The position numbers were made by a program, and so were the translations under genes. DNA of 64,000 nt from Stereum hirsutum FP-91666 SS1 (lineage: Eukaryota > Basidiomycota > Agaricomycetes > Russulales > Stereaceae), in assembly GCF_000264905.1 (NCBI RefSeq), contig NW_006763147.1, positions 665,944-729,943 of the forward strand, in the 5' to 3' direction. Shown piece by piece: positions 43,950-56,511 of the stretch. How positions within the stretch are numbered: position 1 is the stretch's first letter; every line of letters begins with the position of its first letter. The notes beneath the pieces were generated by a model. It was not told where the DNA came from. It worked only from the letters and a program-made list of their open reading frames with translations, and searched no databases.

Positions 43950-45315
43950 ATGCCTTCAGACAACCTTACCGAGGGGAGCAAAGTGGGCCCCTTCTTTATA
44001 CGAGATTCGGGAGCTCCGAGCGGAAGCGACAAGTATAAAACCTTGGTCGTTATTCACGGGTTCGCGTGGACTAGTGGTGAGTGTCAACAATCCTTTACGC
44101 GATTATAATTTGACTTACAACGATCGATGAAATTTTTCACAGGGACATTCGCCCGCATTTTCCCCATCGCCCCCAACTTCAACACTCGTCTTATTCTCGT
44201 CAGTCGACGCGACTATCCTGGATCGGCATCGTTGAGCGAGGCCGATCGAGAACTACTAGCTTCTTGTGGCTCAAGTTCGACACAAGCTGCTCAGAATATT
44301 CGACAATACATGAAAGGTCAGGCTCGGGAGTTGCACGACTTCCTTTGTGAATTGGCCACCACAAGGTCTCTCCCGAGGGCTTCAAAGGATAGCGGTATAA
44401 TATTGGTTGGATGGTCATTTGGAGGAGTCTGGATTACAGCGCTACTCGCGCATCTGGAGACGTTTGAGGCAGACGCTATGGTCCTCGGGACACACATCCG
44501 AAAGTTTATCTTACTAGGTAGGCAAGATCTTTTGTAGAGTCTCCGATACACCGTTTCTTTGATGTATTTTCTTATTTTCTTTGCGTCCAGATCCACCCTA
44601 CTATGTGTTTGGCTTCCCGCACTGCCCAGGACTACATACTCCCGTCGACGATCCTTCTCTTTCGCCAGGTGAAGGGTTATCTAAGTTCCCCGAATGGGTC
44701 TCAGCCTTTTACTCCCACTCTATTCCTCCTGCATTTCTTTCATCTCCATCAGCCAACCCCGACCTTGAATATAGCACAACCGCGCTCTCCGATCCTCCCG
44801 CTACATTTAGCACCTTATCTGCCAAGGAGATAGAGGACGTGATCTCTGTTGGACCGGCCTTACCCGAAGGATCGGATGGAATTCTCTTCGAAGCTGGGCA
44901 CCGACTAGGACTATTTGAGGAGTTGAGAAAGGAAGCGCTTTACTCTGCGGCTCCCGATCGTACGAAGGGGTATCTGGTAGGTAACGAAGCGCTAGAGGAG
45001 AAGGAAATCAGGTGGTGGCAGAAACTCGAGGTTCGAGTGATCTGGTGTGATCAATCGCCGTGGGTGTTTCCGTGGGGCATTCAGGCTTTGTATAAGGAGC
45101 TGGAGGATGCGAAGGCGGAAGGTCGTGCGAGGGCTGGAGAGGTAAAGATCGTGAGGATGAAGGGGGCGAACCATTTCGTACGTCGCAGTCATTATCTCAA
45201 GTTCTGTGTACATGGGTGCTGTTCTGATTCTCGTTGAAACGGACAGCCGCATTGGGAGGACCCTCAGCGAGCTTTGCGCGCTCTCTTAGCTGAAGATAGC
45301 ACGCAAGAACTGTGA
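43950..45315 (+). CDS. Alpha/beta hydrolase, paralogue A
   Basis: Cytosolic alpha/beta-fold hydrolase of unknown substrate. ATG at 43950 (MPSDNLTEGSKVGPFF). Motifs: KTLVVIHGFAWTSG (HG oxyanion motif), FNTRLILVSRRDYPGS, the nucleophile elbow IILVGWSFGGVW with the catalytic Ser, KFILLDPPYYVFGFP, VIWCDQSPWVFPWG near the expected acid, and GANHFPHWEDP with the catalytic His. Introns of 50-60 nt; stop at 45313-45315. A close relative lies on the other strand at 61375-62754. It is followed by GST copy 3, and the shared position next to GSTs suggests work on the same class of compounds. Confidence 0.85.
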
Positions 45316-45983
45316 CCGCTACTAGGTTCTCCGTTCTCGACGGTATACTTACACGTGGTATGCCCATTTTTTTCGGTCCCGTGTGCGCGTCCAGCTACTG
45401 TTGACCTGAGAACCTATCTACTAGGAACGAGACAACGCTATCCGCGGAGTTTGTGGCTGAGTAGTTCGGTATTCGATCTTGAGGCCTGAAATTTTTTGTT
45501 TTGAATATTCGTATCCATGGTTTCGCTTACTTCGGAATGAACCGGGCAGGAATTTCGGACTCGTAGCTGAGTCAACTGCACAGTGCACGATCACGCTTGC
45601 GCTTAGGAAGGTGCGAGCACGAGACTACGAACACCAGCACACCAATATCTCAGTCAGCACTGCAGCTTTGTCGTAACCACTGCTTCAGAGCCCTCCTTTC
45701 GTGCTGAAATTTCCTCGACGTCCTTTGAGATTTTCGTTGTGCACTGTCGAGTGCACGGATGTCCTCCCAGTGTCACTTTTACGAAGGTGGTGGTACCTGC
45801 ATCGAAAATACTTTTCTTGAGACTTGATATAGAGATCCCGGACTGCGAGAAACGTTGTTTCCGACTCGGACCGCAGGTGGATTCACTCTGTCATCGCTAC
45901 AAAGGGACTATATAAGAAGACGGAAGGCCAAGAATATGCGAACTCCAGAGATTTCCCCGTCCGTTCCCTTGACATTCCCTGCA
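45316..45983. promoter_or_regulatory. Upstream region of GST copy 3
   Basis: No gene. TATATAA at 45909-45915 lies 69 nt before the GST start codon and is the likely core promoter. Confidence 0.5.
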
Positions 45984-46918
45984 ATGGCTACTTCAGACAA
46001 AAAGATCATCCTCTACGATTTCCCCGGGAAATTCCCAGACGGTGCATGGTCTCCAAATGTATGGAAGGCGAGGTGAGCTTTCCCGCCCCTTACAATCTTC
46101 ACGCTGTAGAGAGTATCTCACCGTGAAGTATCTAATCGATGTCATTCGCCCTTCAACCGTCGCCCAGACTGGCTCTCAACATGAAAGGCATCCCCTATCG
46201 CACGGTCTGGGTCGACTTCGCAGATATCCCGTCTCATTGCGAGTCTATCGGTGCCCCACCCACCTCTCACGATCCCATTGACGGCAGGAAGAAGAAAGTC
46301 TACACCTTCCCCGTCATATATGATCCCGCCACCAACGCCACAGTCTCCGAATCGTTCAACATCGCGAGGTACCTTGACAAGACTTACCCCTCGTATACCA
46401 ACGCGTCGGTCCCAGTCGCGAAAGATATAGTGTTTGCTCCGGCTGGAACCACAGCTTTGCAGGTGGCGTTTGAGGAGATGTGGACGGAAAAGATCATCGC
46501 GAATTTGTTTCCGCTGTTGGCCGTGGATATCGCACGTTCGGGAGCGACAGAGAAAAGCCGAGACTATTGGAGACGTTCGAGGGAGGAGAGGTTTGGAAAG
46601 AAGATAGAGGACTTGTTGCCTCCAGAAGCGAGACCTGTAGTGTGGAAGAAGGCGTTGGCGGGGTTCAAACAGGTTGGGGACTGGCTGGGCGTGAACGAGT
46701 CAGGCCAGTTTGTGATGGGCGAGACGTTGAGCTGGGGTGACGTAGTGATGGGCAGTTGGCTGTTGATGATTCGTAGGATGTGGGGCGAGGATAATGATGA
46801 GTGGAAGGAACTGATGAGCGTGGATGGTGGGAGGTGGCAGAAGTTCTTTCAAGCTATTTCCGTGTGGAACTTCGTCGATGAGGAGGCTTTAGCGACCCTG
46901 GGCCAATGGATCGAGTGA
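45984..46918 (+). CDS. Glutathione S-transferase, UstS-like, copy 3
   Basis: ATG at 45984 (MATSDKKIILYDFPGK); the frame extends upstream without an ATG, so this start is the sensible one. Exon 1 ends SPNVWKAR at the same AG|A splice as the other two copies. Then LALNMKGIPYRTVWVDFAD, YTFPVIYDPATNATVSESFN, RPVVWKKALAGFKQVGDWLG, MGETLSWGDVVMGSWLLMI and a C-terminal ALATLGQWIE. It is closer to copy 1 (long loop VPVAKDIVFAPAGTTALQ) than to copy 2. It stops at 46918, 147 bp from the stop of the convergent F-box paralogue B. Class and role as for copy 1. Confidence 0.9.
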
Positions 46919-47065
46919 TGGTGCTACTTGGTTGGGAAAAAATTGGGATGAGTACATAGTAGATAGACTTCGATAACGTGGAACATGCATAATCACATCT
47001 GACAGAAGAAGTACAGTGCTACAAACGTCAATCAAATCACTCTCCAGTTCATCCACAATGCCGGA

Positions 47066-48828
47066 TCACTTCTTCCGATGAACCAGACTGATGTTCGCAC
47101 TGTCTAACAGCCCGCTCACACTGCTAACGACATCCTCACCTTGTCCGTTAAGCCTGTCAAAATCCCTGACCTGCCTAAAGTATGAAGACATGAGCCTTTC
47201 GCCCTCTGGTCCTCGCTGAAAAACCTCGCGCATCCATCGTGCGTCCGTTGTGTCCTCATCCGAATCAACATCCGAATCTGAGTCCGCATCCGAATCCGTG
47301 TCTGAGCCCGAATCACGAGTCCCGTATGAATACTCATGATTCCTATAGTATCTGAAGTTGGTGTCAGGAACGAAGAAGTCATATTCTGGGTTTGGGAAGC
47401 GGATCCAGCGTGTCATTGCTGAAAGGTAAGGCAAGAAAACGTGAGCCTTACAAGGTGTCTCAAGATGTACACGACAAAAACAAGAAGGGCAGTGCGCATA
47501 GGACTTACTGTACGGAAAGATCACGTAGAGAAGAGACGGGCAAAGTTTTGCCCATTCTCGCACAGTTTCGAAGTCATCCAGAAACTTGCGACCACTGTCC
47601 TGTACGTCCTTAGGACAATTCCACCGTAGGATGAGCACTTTGAGATGACTGAAGCTACGAAGAATCTCCGGTATCACTTCCAAGAGAGTGACCTATGACA
47701 GAAAATGTTTAGCGCAGTGTTGACCTGTATCAACGATATAACGACAAGTCTCCACTCGCCGTGAGGAGGGCATCAAGATTGAGTGCTTGCGATGCTGCGA
47801 TCCTGGGAGTCCTTCGGCATATCTCGATCACCATCTACATTCTTGATGTAGAGCAATTGGAGGGAGGGGAGATGATGCGCTGCCCCTCGCATGAAGTCGA
47901 TATTCCACGAGCAGGAAGAGTATACGACTGTCTTTACTTGTCTTTGTGAGTGAGCCAGAGACTGTACGACTTCGTGTGCGACCTTATCGACTTTGCCAAC
48001 GATCGGCCAATACAGCTTCACGTGTTCGATTTGTGAGCCGGGGACGAGTGCGGATACCAGGAAAGGAGAGCATTCGGTGTACGTGCAAAGTATCAGGGGA
48101 GGGATGGTATAGTTCTTGGCCATATCAGACTCAAAGGCGAGCTGTTCTTTCCTGTAACGTTCGGAATAGAGACGGAGGCAACGGAGGGCCCTATTGTGTG
48201 ATTTGAGGAAGTCAAGGACCGACTCGTCGAGACCGAAGTTAAGCCAAAGTCGGAGATTACGCAACAAAGGGAATGACAAGGGTCCGGATGTATCCTCTGG
48301 CACATCGGCGCCACTTGAGCCACCAGCAGCGAAGAGTGTATCGAATTGGACGGAAAGGTCGGAGGTGGAGTCGACGAAAAGGGTGTGCAGATGGGTGCTC
48401 GCAGAATCGAGCGGAGGCGACGTATCACGACTTTGTCCTGGAAGATAATTCCGGCCCTGACATATCTCAAGAAAGAAGTAAGTCAGTTCTGATGGACGCC
48501 GATGGTTGCTTTGAGACGAGGCTCACTTTACACGTACTGCGATATGAAGATTTTTGACCATGGTGGCCATGTCAGGTCGAAGTTGGATTAACGTGCGGAA
48601 TAGTCGTTCGGCTGTCCGATCGCCATAAATGGAGATTTGGCCACTGTACAGAGCAGTAGTACACGTAGAGTAACAAAATTTGTTGACTGCACAGATGCAA
48701 GCGCGAGTTTTGGATTGCTCGGCTTTTTCAGCTACAAGAATAAGTATCTCAGCAGGTAAGTATACGTTCGAAAAATCCGAGCGGGAGTGGTTCCATCCGG
48801 GGGCCCCTGGTCGAGATGACTGAACCAT
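47066..48828 (-). CDS. F-box-like protein, paralogue B
   Basis: ATG at 48826-48828 (MVQSSRPGAPGWNHSR). F-box-like YLPAEILILVAEKAEQ and CICAVNKFCYSTCTTALYSG correspond to the same parts of paralogue A. Later segments match too: FPLLRNLRLWLNFGLDESVL, VKTVVYSSCSWNIDFMRGAA, EWAKLCPSLLYVIF and YFRQVRDFDR. Near the C-terminus, at about 47230-47320, it carries an Asp/Ser repeat tract that paralogue A lacks. It ends at 47066. Presumed SCF receptor; target unknown. Confidence 0.8.
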
Positions 48829-49078
48829 GTCATTAGCGCTGCAAAGTTGCGCTGACACAATGAAGTGGATGGTGGTAGCAGTAGAGAGCAGTACCAGTGA
48901 TGTCGATGACACAAATCCCTCTGCCACATGGACCACACAAAGTCAAATAAGCCGTGTAACGTGTTTGTGGCGGGGGCAACGCCACATTCAGGATGTATCG
49001 TGTTCAACTTCAATTGTCAGACCCACGTCCGCAACCACCACGACCCCCACAACGTTCTCGTCTTCCTCCAATTTATTC

Positions 49079-50237
49079 ATGTTGTCTATCGTCGATGCAC
49101 TCAGTCGCTGGGTCCTTGGCTCTGAACAACAGGATTTCCTTAGAACCTGCAATACGGGATTAAAACGTATCCCCCATCCTATATTCTTGGAAGCCCTTTC
49201 TCGCTCGCTCCAAAGAGGATACAGACCTACACCTGAACATCCATATCGAAACTTCGAGGACGGCTCAGACTCAGACTCAGACACTCCATTCTCTTCTCTC
49301 CCCGGCGGTCTAGACAATGAAGTCATCCCACTCACTTCCTCACGTCCTGGGATCCCATACGAACTCGTCGTCATCATATTCCGCTACGCAGGATTCCACA
49401 GGCCTCGCTCTGAGGACTTGATTCCGTTTCAGGAAAAGAGCCATGATGTACGGTCAGAAGGGTCGTGTGCTATGGTTGATATCGCGGTGTCGAAGCCGTT
49501 AACAAGCGTCGATCTGAAGACCTTATGCGCATTGAGAATCAGTGAGCTGTCTCCACATCTCGCTCATAGTTTAACGTACAGTTCTGATCCCCTATATGGA
49601 CGTAATCTGCCAATAGTAACAAACTCGTGAGTATATGAATCTCTACAAGCCTAAATTATGATGTTGTCAAATGATGGAGATCCGACTGACACGTTCTCGT
49701 CCGTGTTTCTGCAGGACGCACCAAGGCTACGTCAGCTTACCAGACCAGGGCTCTTGGTCCTGGTTCGGCCTCGTTATCGCCAGTCCCCCATCGTCCTCTC
49801 GGCCTGCATCTCCCCTGAGTCCATGCAGCGACTCTTTCCCCACGAACTCATCACCCACACCCACACCCACCTCATCTACAAACCCACCCGCTTCCAATAT
49901 CTCAGACCTCCCTACTCGCACCTCCGTACGCGATGTTATCATCAACGATCACAAACTCTTATACGACGCCAAACTATCCATTCGCGCCCACACCCACCCC
50001 GTCAATGCTGGCCGTACGCCCACACTCCACACCTCCGGCAACAACTTCAGTCTCGTGCACTTTTACGACTCGACGTCTAGCGTTACGGCAGAAGGCCGTA
50101 GCATGTGTACTGTAGCTGAGGTAGCGAGGCCCGGAGATGTATTGGCCGTCAGGGCATATGCACAGTATCCTGGATGGGAGAATAAGGTAAGGGGCGTTGG
50201 GATCAAGGCCTGGGTTTGGTACGAGCCGATATTTTGA
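49079..50237 (+). CDS. Hypothetical protein, two exons
   Basis: Not recognised. ATG at 49079 (MLSIVDALSRWVLGS). Exon 1 contains an acidic SDSDSD tract and an F-box-like PGIPYELVVIIFRYAGF, then LKTLCALRISELSPHLAHSL. A short intron (GTGAGT...TGCAG) at about 49627-49713 joins it to THQGYVSLPDQGSWSWFGLV, a Ser/Pro/Thr-rich linker, and a C-terminal region with GNNFSLVHFYDSTSS, VARPGDVLAVRAYAQYPGW and IKAWVWYEPIF, which has a beta-sandwich-like hydrophobic pattern. Frame and splice are clean. Probably a fungal-specific protein; no function is claimed. Confidence 0.7.
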
Positions 50238-51253
50238 ACGTGGTATATTCTGGTATATTCGGCACGAAGAGGAGATTTGGCTGGTGGATGGTTTCGGAAC
50301 TTTTGTCAGATTAGGCTGGATGCGAATGCAGTCGAAAGCAAGCTCGATTGTAGGATAAGTTACATTGTTCAGTCTAGATAAGAACTGAGGATTCATGCCA
50401 CGTCACGTCTTGCCTACACTAGTCCTGCTCGTAACCACCGCGTAAGTATCGTGAAAAAGGGTCATATGTACATCGCGATTGAGACGCGAAGAATGCCCAC
50501 GATCTTGGTGACGAGACAAAGAGTGAAACTACGTAAAAGACATGTCCAATCATAGAAGAATACCGTGAGATGCGTGAAAGGAAATAAGACGAGAGGTGAA
50601 AAACGGAGCGTGGTGAAGATGCCAGAGAAGGTGACATGGAAGGCATGTGGAACCTCTTGTTTTTGGCCATGATGCGGGAGGAAGACGGGGGATACGAGAC
50701 AAGAGAGAGAAGGGTCCAGATCCATCGAGTGGAAGGACGGCGGTTGTGTATGCATATACAGAGACTAGTGGAAGAATGATGTATAAGAGCACAGTGCTGG
50801 ACGTTCGATGCGGGATGAGATCAAGAGAGATTGAGGAATGCGAAGATTAAGACGAGAGTGACTACGGAATGGTTAAGAAAATGAATAACTATGTACAGCC
50901 GGAGAACAAAATGCCTATAGACACGAAGGAGACGAAGAAAAGAAAAGACCAAAGAGGAAAATAGATGAGACCAAATGCGAGATGATGATAGATCACAAGA
51001 TGCGTTGCGTGGATGAGGTACAGATATGAATCAGATGGATAATGGAACTGAGGAGAAAGAGGAACGAGGTGACACATAGTGATACACACAAAACCCGCAT
51101 GGAAGAGTAGGACAGATAGCACTATAGACAGCAGCACAAGTGACAGCGAGAAAACATAGATGGTGAGGAGAGCGCCGTGAGGCAGTAGCATTTGTCGCGG
51201 GGTCAAGTCCGGGATAGCAACGGTGGCTGGTTGGTTGAGAATACGTTTCACTC
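50238..51253. other. Intergenic
   Basis: About 1 kb between convergent genes. Purine-rich on the plus strand; hydrophobic minus-strand frames here look like chance translations of this composition. No gene. Confidence 0.4.
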
Positions 51254-54200
51254 TCATGATCCTGGCCCGGAGTTCTTTGCAGCCATCCCCGCCAAAGCCC
51301 ACGCTTCCGCTGCAGCCTCCTCCGCTATCTCCTTCTCCTCCTCTGCCAGAGCAATAGTTTCTGCTTCTGTCGCTGCCAGAGCGCGGAGCTCCTCGACCAG
51401 CCGCTGTGAATCACCACGACTAGGTAAGTAAAAGGAAAACAGCCGATAATGGGATACGAAAGGCTAGGAAGAGCGGGAGGACAAAGGGAAGAAATCGAGG
51501 AGGGCATCGGCTGAATGGGCTACGCACTTGCGCATCAAGGTCGAAGTCTCTATTCTCCATGGCATTTGGGTCATTCAGACCAATGTTCACGCCATGGATG
51601 AGCAATTGCTTCATATAATGCGGATTGATGATCGTCTCATCCGGCTCGAGTAACTCTCTGGCTTTGGGCTCTTTCTCTACATAAAAACAAACCATAGAAG
51701 GACGATCAGTACATTGACAGATCAGGAATCGGGCAGGGACATGGACAGGAATGAGAGTTAGAGAATGAGAAAGGTCACATACTTTCTTTGAGCGACAACC
51801 AATCGTCCTCCAACATATCCGGTATCAAGGACCTCTGCTTCGGATCTCTGACCAGACATCCTTTCATACACTCGATCAGATCCTTCCGCACTCTCGTCCC
51901 CTTCAACCTCGGCCTGTCCGACCCATTCGCACCAGCAGCACCGCCTTCCCCAGCTTCTGCTGCCGCCTCCGCCTCTGCTCCATTCACACTGCCACTCCCG
52001 CCACCCGCATTGAGTTTCGACAGTCCCCTATACGAGAAGGCCGGGAACTTAATCTCGTGATTCGTGTCCGGGATGGCCTTCATCTTCTGCAAAACGCCGA
52101 GATGATGGAATGGAGGGTGGCCATAGACCATCTGATAGAGGATACAACCGAGGGACCAGACGTCGGACGAGCGACCGACTTTGAGCCGTGACATGTTTTC
52201 TTGACATTCAATAGCTTCTGGTGACATATAGTTGACCGTGCCGATCTGTAGTATCCGGAGCGAAGCAAACAGACAAGCAGTCGGTTAGTCAGGAAGTAAA
52301 ACGTGGGAGCCCCAGAGCTCGACCGCACCGTGTGGTCCCGTTGAATATTCGTCGTATCGTTCGCGATGGCATTCGCAATCCCGAAGTCGATGAGCTTCAG
52401 TTGGCCCTTGACGAGGACGAAGTTGGCCGGCTTAAGATCAGAGTGCACGATCTTCTCGTCGTGAATAACTTGGACGGCTTGAAGCATCTGGGAGTGGTTA
52501 AAACATATGCGATCGGATCAGCAAGGACAAAACACGAATGAACCCGTGGATCTAGCAAAGAGACAGATATAAGTGCAGATTAAACGAACCTGCTGCCAGT
52601 AATAGGCGATCCAAGCCATGTTCATCGGCTCCTTCTGTTGATCCAGCAATAACTTTGCGAAATCTGTAAGCAGAGATTGGGCCTTTAGTCCTGTCCAACT
52701 CTTGGGATCCGCCACGACAAAACGCTCACCAATCTCGCCACACTCCATAACCAGCATCAAAGTCCCTTTCGGATCCGCCAACGTTCCTTTGACCTCCGAA
52801 TCCACCAACCTAATGATCCTCGAATTTCCCTCCAACCTCTTCAACAGTGCGATCTCATTCATATACCCGCTCATCGTCTCCGCATCCGTCTTATCCAAAC
52901 TAACCCTCTTAATCGCATAAATCTCGTTCGCGTTGTTCATGACGCGATAAACGCGGGACGAACCTCCCTTGCCGATCATGTCAAGTCGGGCATACACCCT
53001 CTTGTTGACCACCAGGTTCCGCACGCTCATTTTACCTTCACCACCACCACTACCTCGATCGTGACCGCCACTACCTCGGTCGTGACCACCACCACCAGAC
53101 CCCGCATTCCTCGCAGCGTTCATATTCGCAAGCTTGATCCTCGCCGCCGTGTTCAGTTGCCCTTGCTGCGTTGCGGTGGTCGTCGGCGTCCTATGAACTT
53201 GCGCCTGCACCATCTGCCCATTACCGTCCTCCGCCATATTCCCATGTCCGTTCCCATTTACAGCCCCCTTCCCGTTTCCGTTCATATCGCCGGCGGTCCA
53301 CGTCTTGCCCGCCTGCTGTCCTTGTGCTTGTCCTGGTCCAGGAGCGATCCCATTGCTGGTAGTTCCCTGCTCAGGCGCAGTCGGACTTCTCCTATGCCTC
53401 GCCGAAGCGGCCAACGCAGCCTGCGATACCGACAGATTCCTGCCGGAAGGCGACAGACGTGAGGGAATGATTCCACCCCCGCCTCCATCTCCACCAGGGC
53501 CACCATCGACGGCAGCGTCAAGTTGCTCCTGCTGCATTTGACGAAGAGTGTCAGAGTCGCGTCGTTGGTGGCCGTATTGTGCTCGCATTTGAGCCGCGGT
53601 AGGTCCGGTATTTGGTGCGATCGAGGGATGGGTCGGAGAGGGCGATTTGCGGCGCTGTTGATGTGATTGCTGCTGCTGTTGTTGGAGGTGAGCGAGGGTT
53701 TGAGCTTGTGCATGAGCGTGGGCTTGTGCCTCTGTACATAATCATCAGGCGTGAAGACTGGAGGTGGGTGGACATGACGTACCTTCCATTGCAATCTCTC
53801 GCTGCTGCATCCTCATGTTTTCCTCGATGGTCACTCGTCTTGCCCGACTTGCGCCGAGTCCGAGACTGGTGCCTGGTCGTGTTGGGTTTCGAGCTGGAGG
53901 TGGAGGTCCTGCTGCATCGGTCGAGTGATGTTCTTCGAGGTCTATTCGTCGTGAACGTGGCATACGCGAAGTGGAAAGAAACATCAGTAATGCGAATATG
54001 AAACGAGAGAGGAGGGAGGAGGGGCGGAGAAAAGGAGAGTGCTTCTGGGCAGGACCAAACGTCGAGGTTGTGTCTTAGCATGAAAAAGTATTCAAACTCC
54101 GACGTGCTACAAACACTCGTTCGAAGGGACCACACAAGGAAGTCACATTTCCATTCCCAGACAAGAGCTAGTTCAGACGTCGAGAGCACTGTGCTATGAA

Positions 54201-55797
54201 TAGATCTGTGCCCCGTTGAGGAGATCGAGAGGCAGGATACGCCTCTGCTCGGAGAACTCGGAGACACAAACCGAACCAAGGTTCGACCCGCCTCGCTCTT
54301 TGATATGCCATGCGACGCGCCAACACAACGAAGATGATCATGGAACATGTCGAAGCGGACAAAACTTGAGATGCCCAATGCCTTTGGTAATGCAGAGCAC
54401 GAACCGAGACAAGCACAGGACAAACACTCTGGCACCACATCCGAAAGAACAAAGCGCCACAAAGAGAGAAAGAGAAGGGCAGAAGAGGACAATGAAGAAA
54501 GAAAACGCTCACTATTACCCTCGCTCAAACTCGCACTCCTTCTTGGTCTTACACTCGACGAGCCTGCCAACCCTTTCGGTGAAGTATTCACCGTTACCGC
54601 TGCTGACGCACTCGGTGCCCTCTGCCTTCCTACCACTCGTGCCGCCGCAGCATATCCACCAACATCACTCTGCCATCCATTCCCATTTGTGTCCATCGGC
54701 GAAGGAGCTTCTCCATCCGTCATTATCCCCTCAGCCGCATAATCGTATTCCATATCTTTCATGGGCATCGACGGCGGTGGCGTATCTACCTCCGATATCC
54801 TACTCACTCCAAAGCCGGTCGTCAACTTCTTCTTCAGCATCCTCGACGCCGTTGAGCCCGCGCCAGCGGCGCGCACGCCACTACCTCCCGGTGTTATTGA
54901 CGAACCGGAGGCCAGGTAAGCGCGCTGTGGGCCTGCTGGTGTGACATGGGATTGTGAGGTTGCGGTGGGACGGGAGTAATTGTAAGCAGGGACATCAGAT
55001 CGGGGCGGTGATGAACGTCGTCCGTTGGTGGCTACGGGCAGGCTAGGAGGTGGTGGAGAACGGCGGGCGCTGATGGTAGCAGGTGGCTCGTATGGTTGGT
55101 GTTGATATTGATGTGGGAAGTCCGCGTCGTCGAGATTTTCTTTCTCGTCCGGCCAGCGATATTCTTCTTGTCTCAAGGCTTCGTTATACTGCTCTTGACT
55201 GACCCTCATCGGCCGTGAATACTTTGACGAGGCCCCGATCCGCGAACTTGTACCAGCACCGCTAACGATGCCGGAACCGGATTGAAAGTTGGAAGGAAGT
55301 GGTGTTGAAGCGACGCGTTGGAAATGTCGGGAGTTGGATGCGGATGGCTCAGTGGACAGTGGGCGTGAGTACTCCTCTGGGCGATCTGCTATGAGGTTGG
55401 AAGAGGTCGCTGTCGTGGGGCCGGGCATGCTTTCTGACCTGGAGAGTGAAGCACGACGGGACTTGGCAGCGTGTGGGATTGGCGAACCGTCCGAGAAATC
55501 TGGCGTTGCCCTCCCATCTCTGCCTTCGCCGCTAAACCTGCCCAGAGGAGAGCCTTCTTGAGATTCGGAGACTGGTGTGGGCGGTGAGCTGGAATTGGAA
55601 TGGAGTGAATGGGGGTGCCTAGAGCCAGACGGACGTTTGTTGGTACGGATGATGCGGCCTTGAGGGTCAACTTCGTAGTCAAAAGAGAGCTCAAAGAGTG
55701 CAGATTCATCAGAGCCGGCATTAGAGGGTGTTTGGGATGCTGCACGGCCAAGAGGAGAACTCGCGATGAGACTTGGAGGGGTTGTCGGGGGAGACAT
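51254..55797 (-). CDS. MPS1: Spindle assembly checkpoint kinase MPS1/TTK
   Basis: Dual-specificity kinase that acts at kinetochores and spindle pole bodies in the spindle checkpoint. ATG at 55795-55797 ([16 protein letters not shown]). A long disordered Ser/Pro-rich N-terminus ([14 protein letters not shown]) is followed by an intron of roughly 570 nt, unusual here, then Gln/His-rich and Gly/Asn-rich tracts. Kinase domain: [20 protein letters not shown] (Gly loop with GGSS), [33 protein letters not shown] (HSD as in TTK), [42 protein letters not shown] and [24 protein letters not shown], the F-G-I-A-N after DFG and the P-x-x-H-x-I-x-F-P segment are characteristic of the family. The C-terminal tail is helical, acidic and Ala-rich, ending at 51254. 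Confidence 0.93.
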
Positions 55798-56511
55798 GCG
55801 TTGTCGTTGATGATTGTCGTGAGTCTGCGAACCTTTGTTCGCTGGCCGATGTCGGTTGACTATGTCTAGAGAATATCGACAGTGAAAAAAGAGTCGTGAG
55901 CATGTACAGGGGCCGGTGGCCCGTTGTCTTGAGGAAGTCTTGAGGATGGCTTGATGGAAGCAGACGACAAAGACCGATTGTCGTCGATTTCGTTCGACTT
56001 CACGCCCGAACCATGAGGCCACAGATCACGTGAGCGTGAATGGTCGACAAATGACGTAATCCTCGCCACTTCAACATCCGGTTAGCTTTCTTCTGCTTTC
56101 TTTCATCTACGGTTACGAGCAAGGAGCAATGAAGACAGTAGATAGCTCGGGGCAGCCTCAATCTTTCTATCCGTCTTGCGCGCCGGTAAATCCCTCATGA
56201 AGTTTCTTTGCCCAATTTACGAGAGGGGCGCTTCGCACTGGCGATCTTTGATGGATACACACTTGCTCTTGTGGCTCTTCGGAGTTGAGACGAGTCGAAG
56301 TCGACTCTCTAGGGTATCATGCGTGTTCTTGTGCCAGTAACACAGGGCGAGAAGCAAGGAGACGTCTATAAATATAAATAGAACCACATTCAATAAATAT
56401 ATGATATCACAACGAGCAACCGTATACTGCGTGGTTTCTGAAGTCATACACGAATCTGCCTGAAAGCGTCAGAAAAGAACACCACGTAAGGAATTCAACA
56501 CTCACCAGACT
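55798..56511. other. Intergenic
   Basis: MPS1 upstream region and terpene cyclase 3' flank. No gene seen. Confidence 0.4.

Noticed and set aside
53551..56022. An uninterrupted 823-codon MPS1 N-terminal exon
   Set aside because: The stretch between about 53944 and 54516 has Phe/Leu/Cys-rich chance composition and good intron borders, and the frame leaves the linker sequence.
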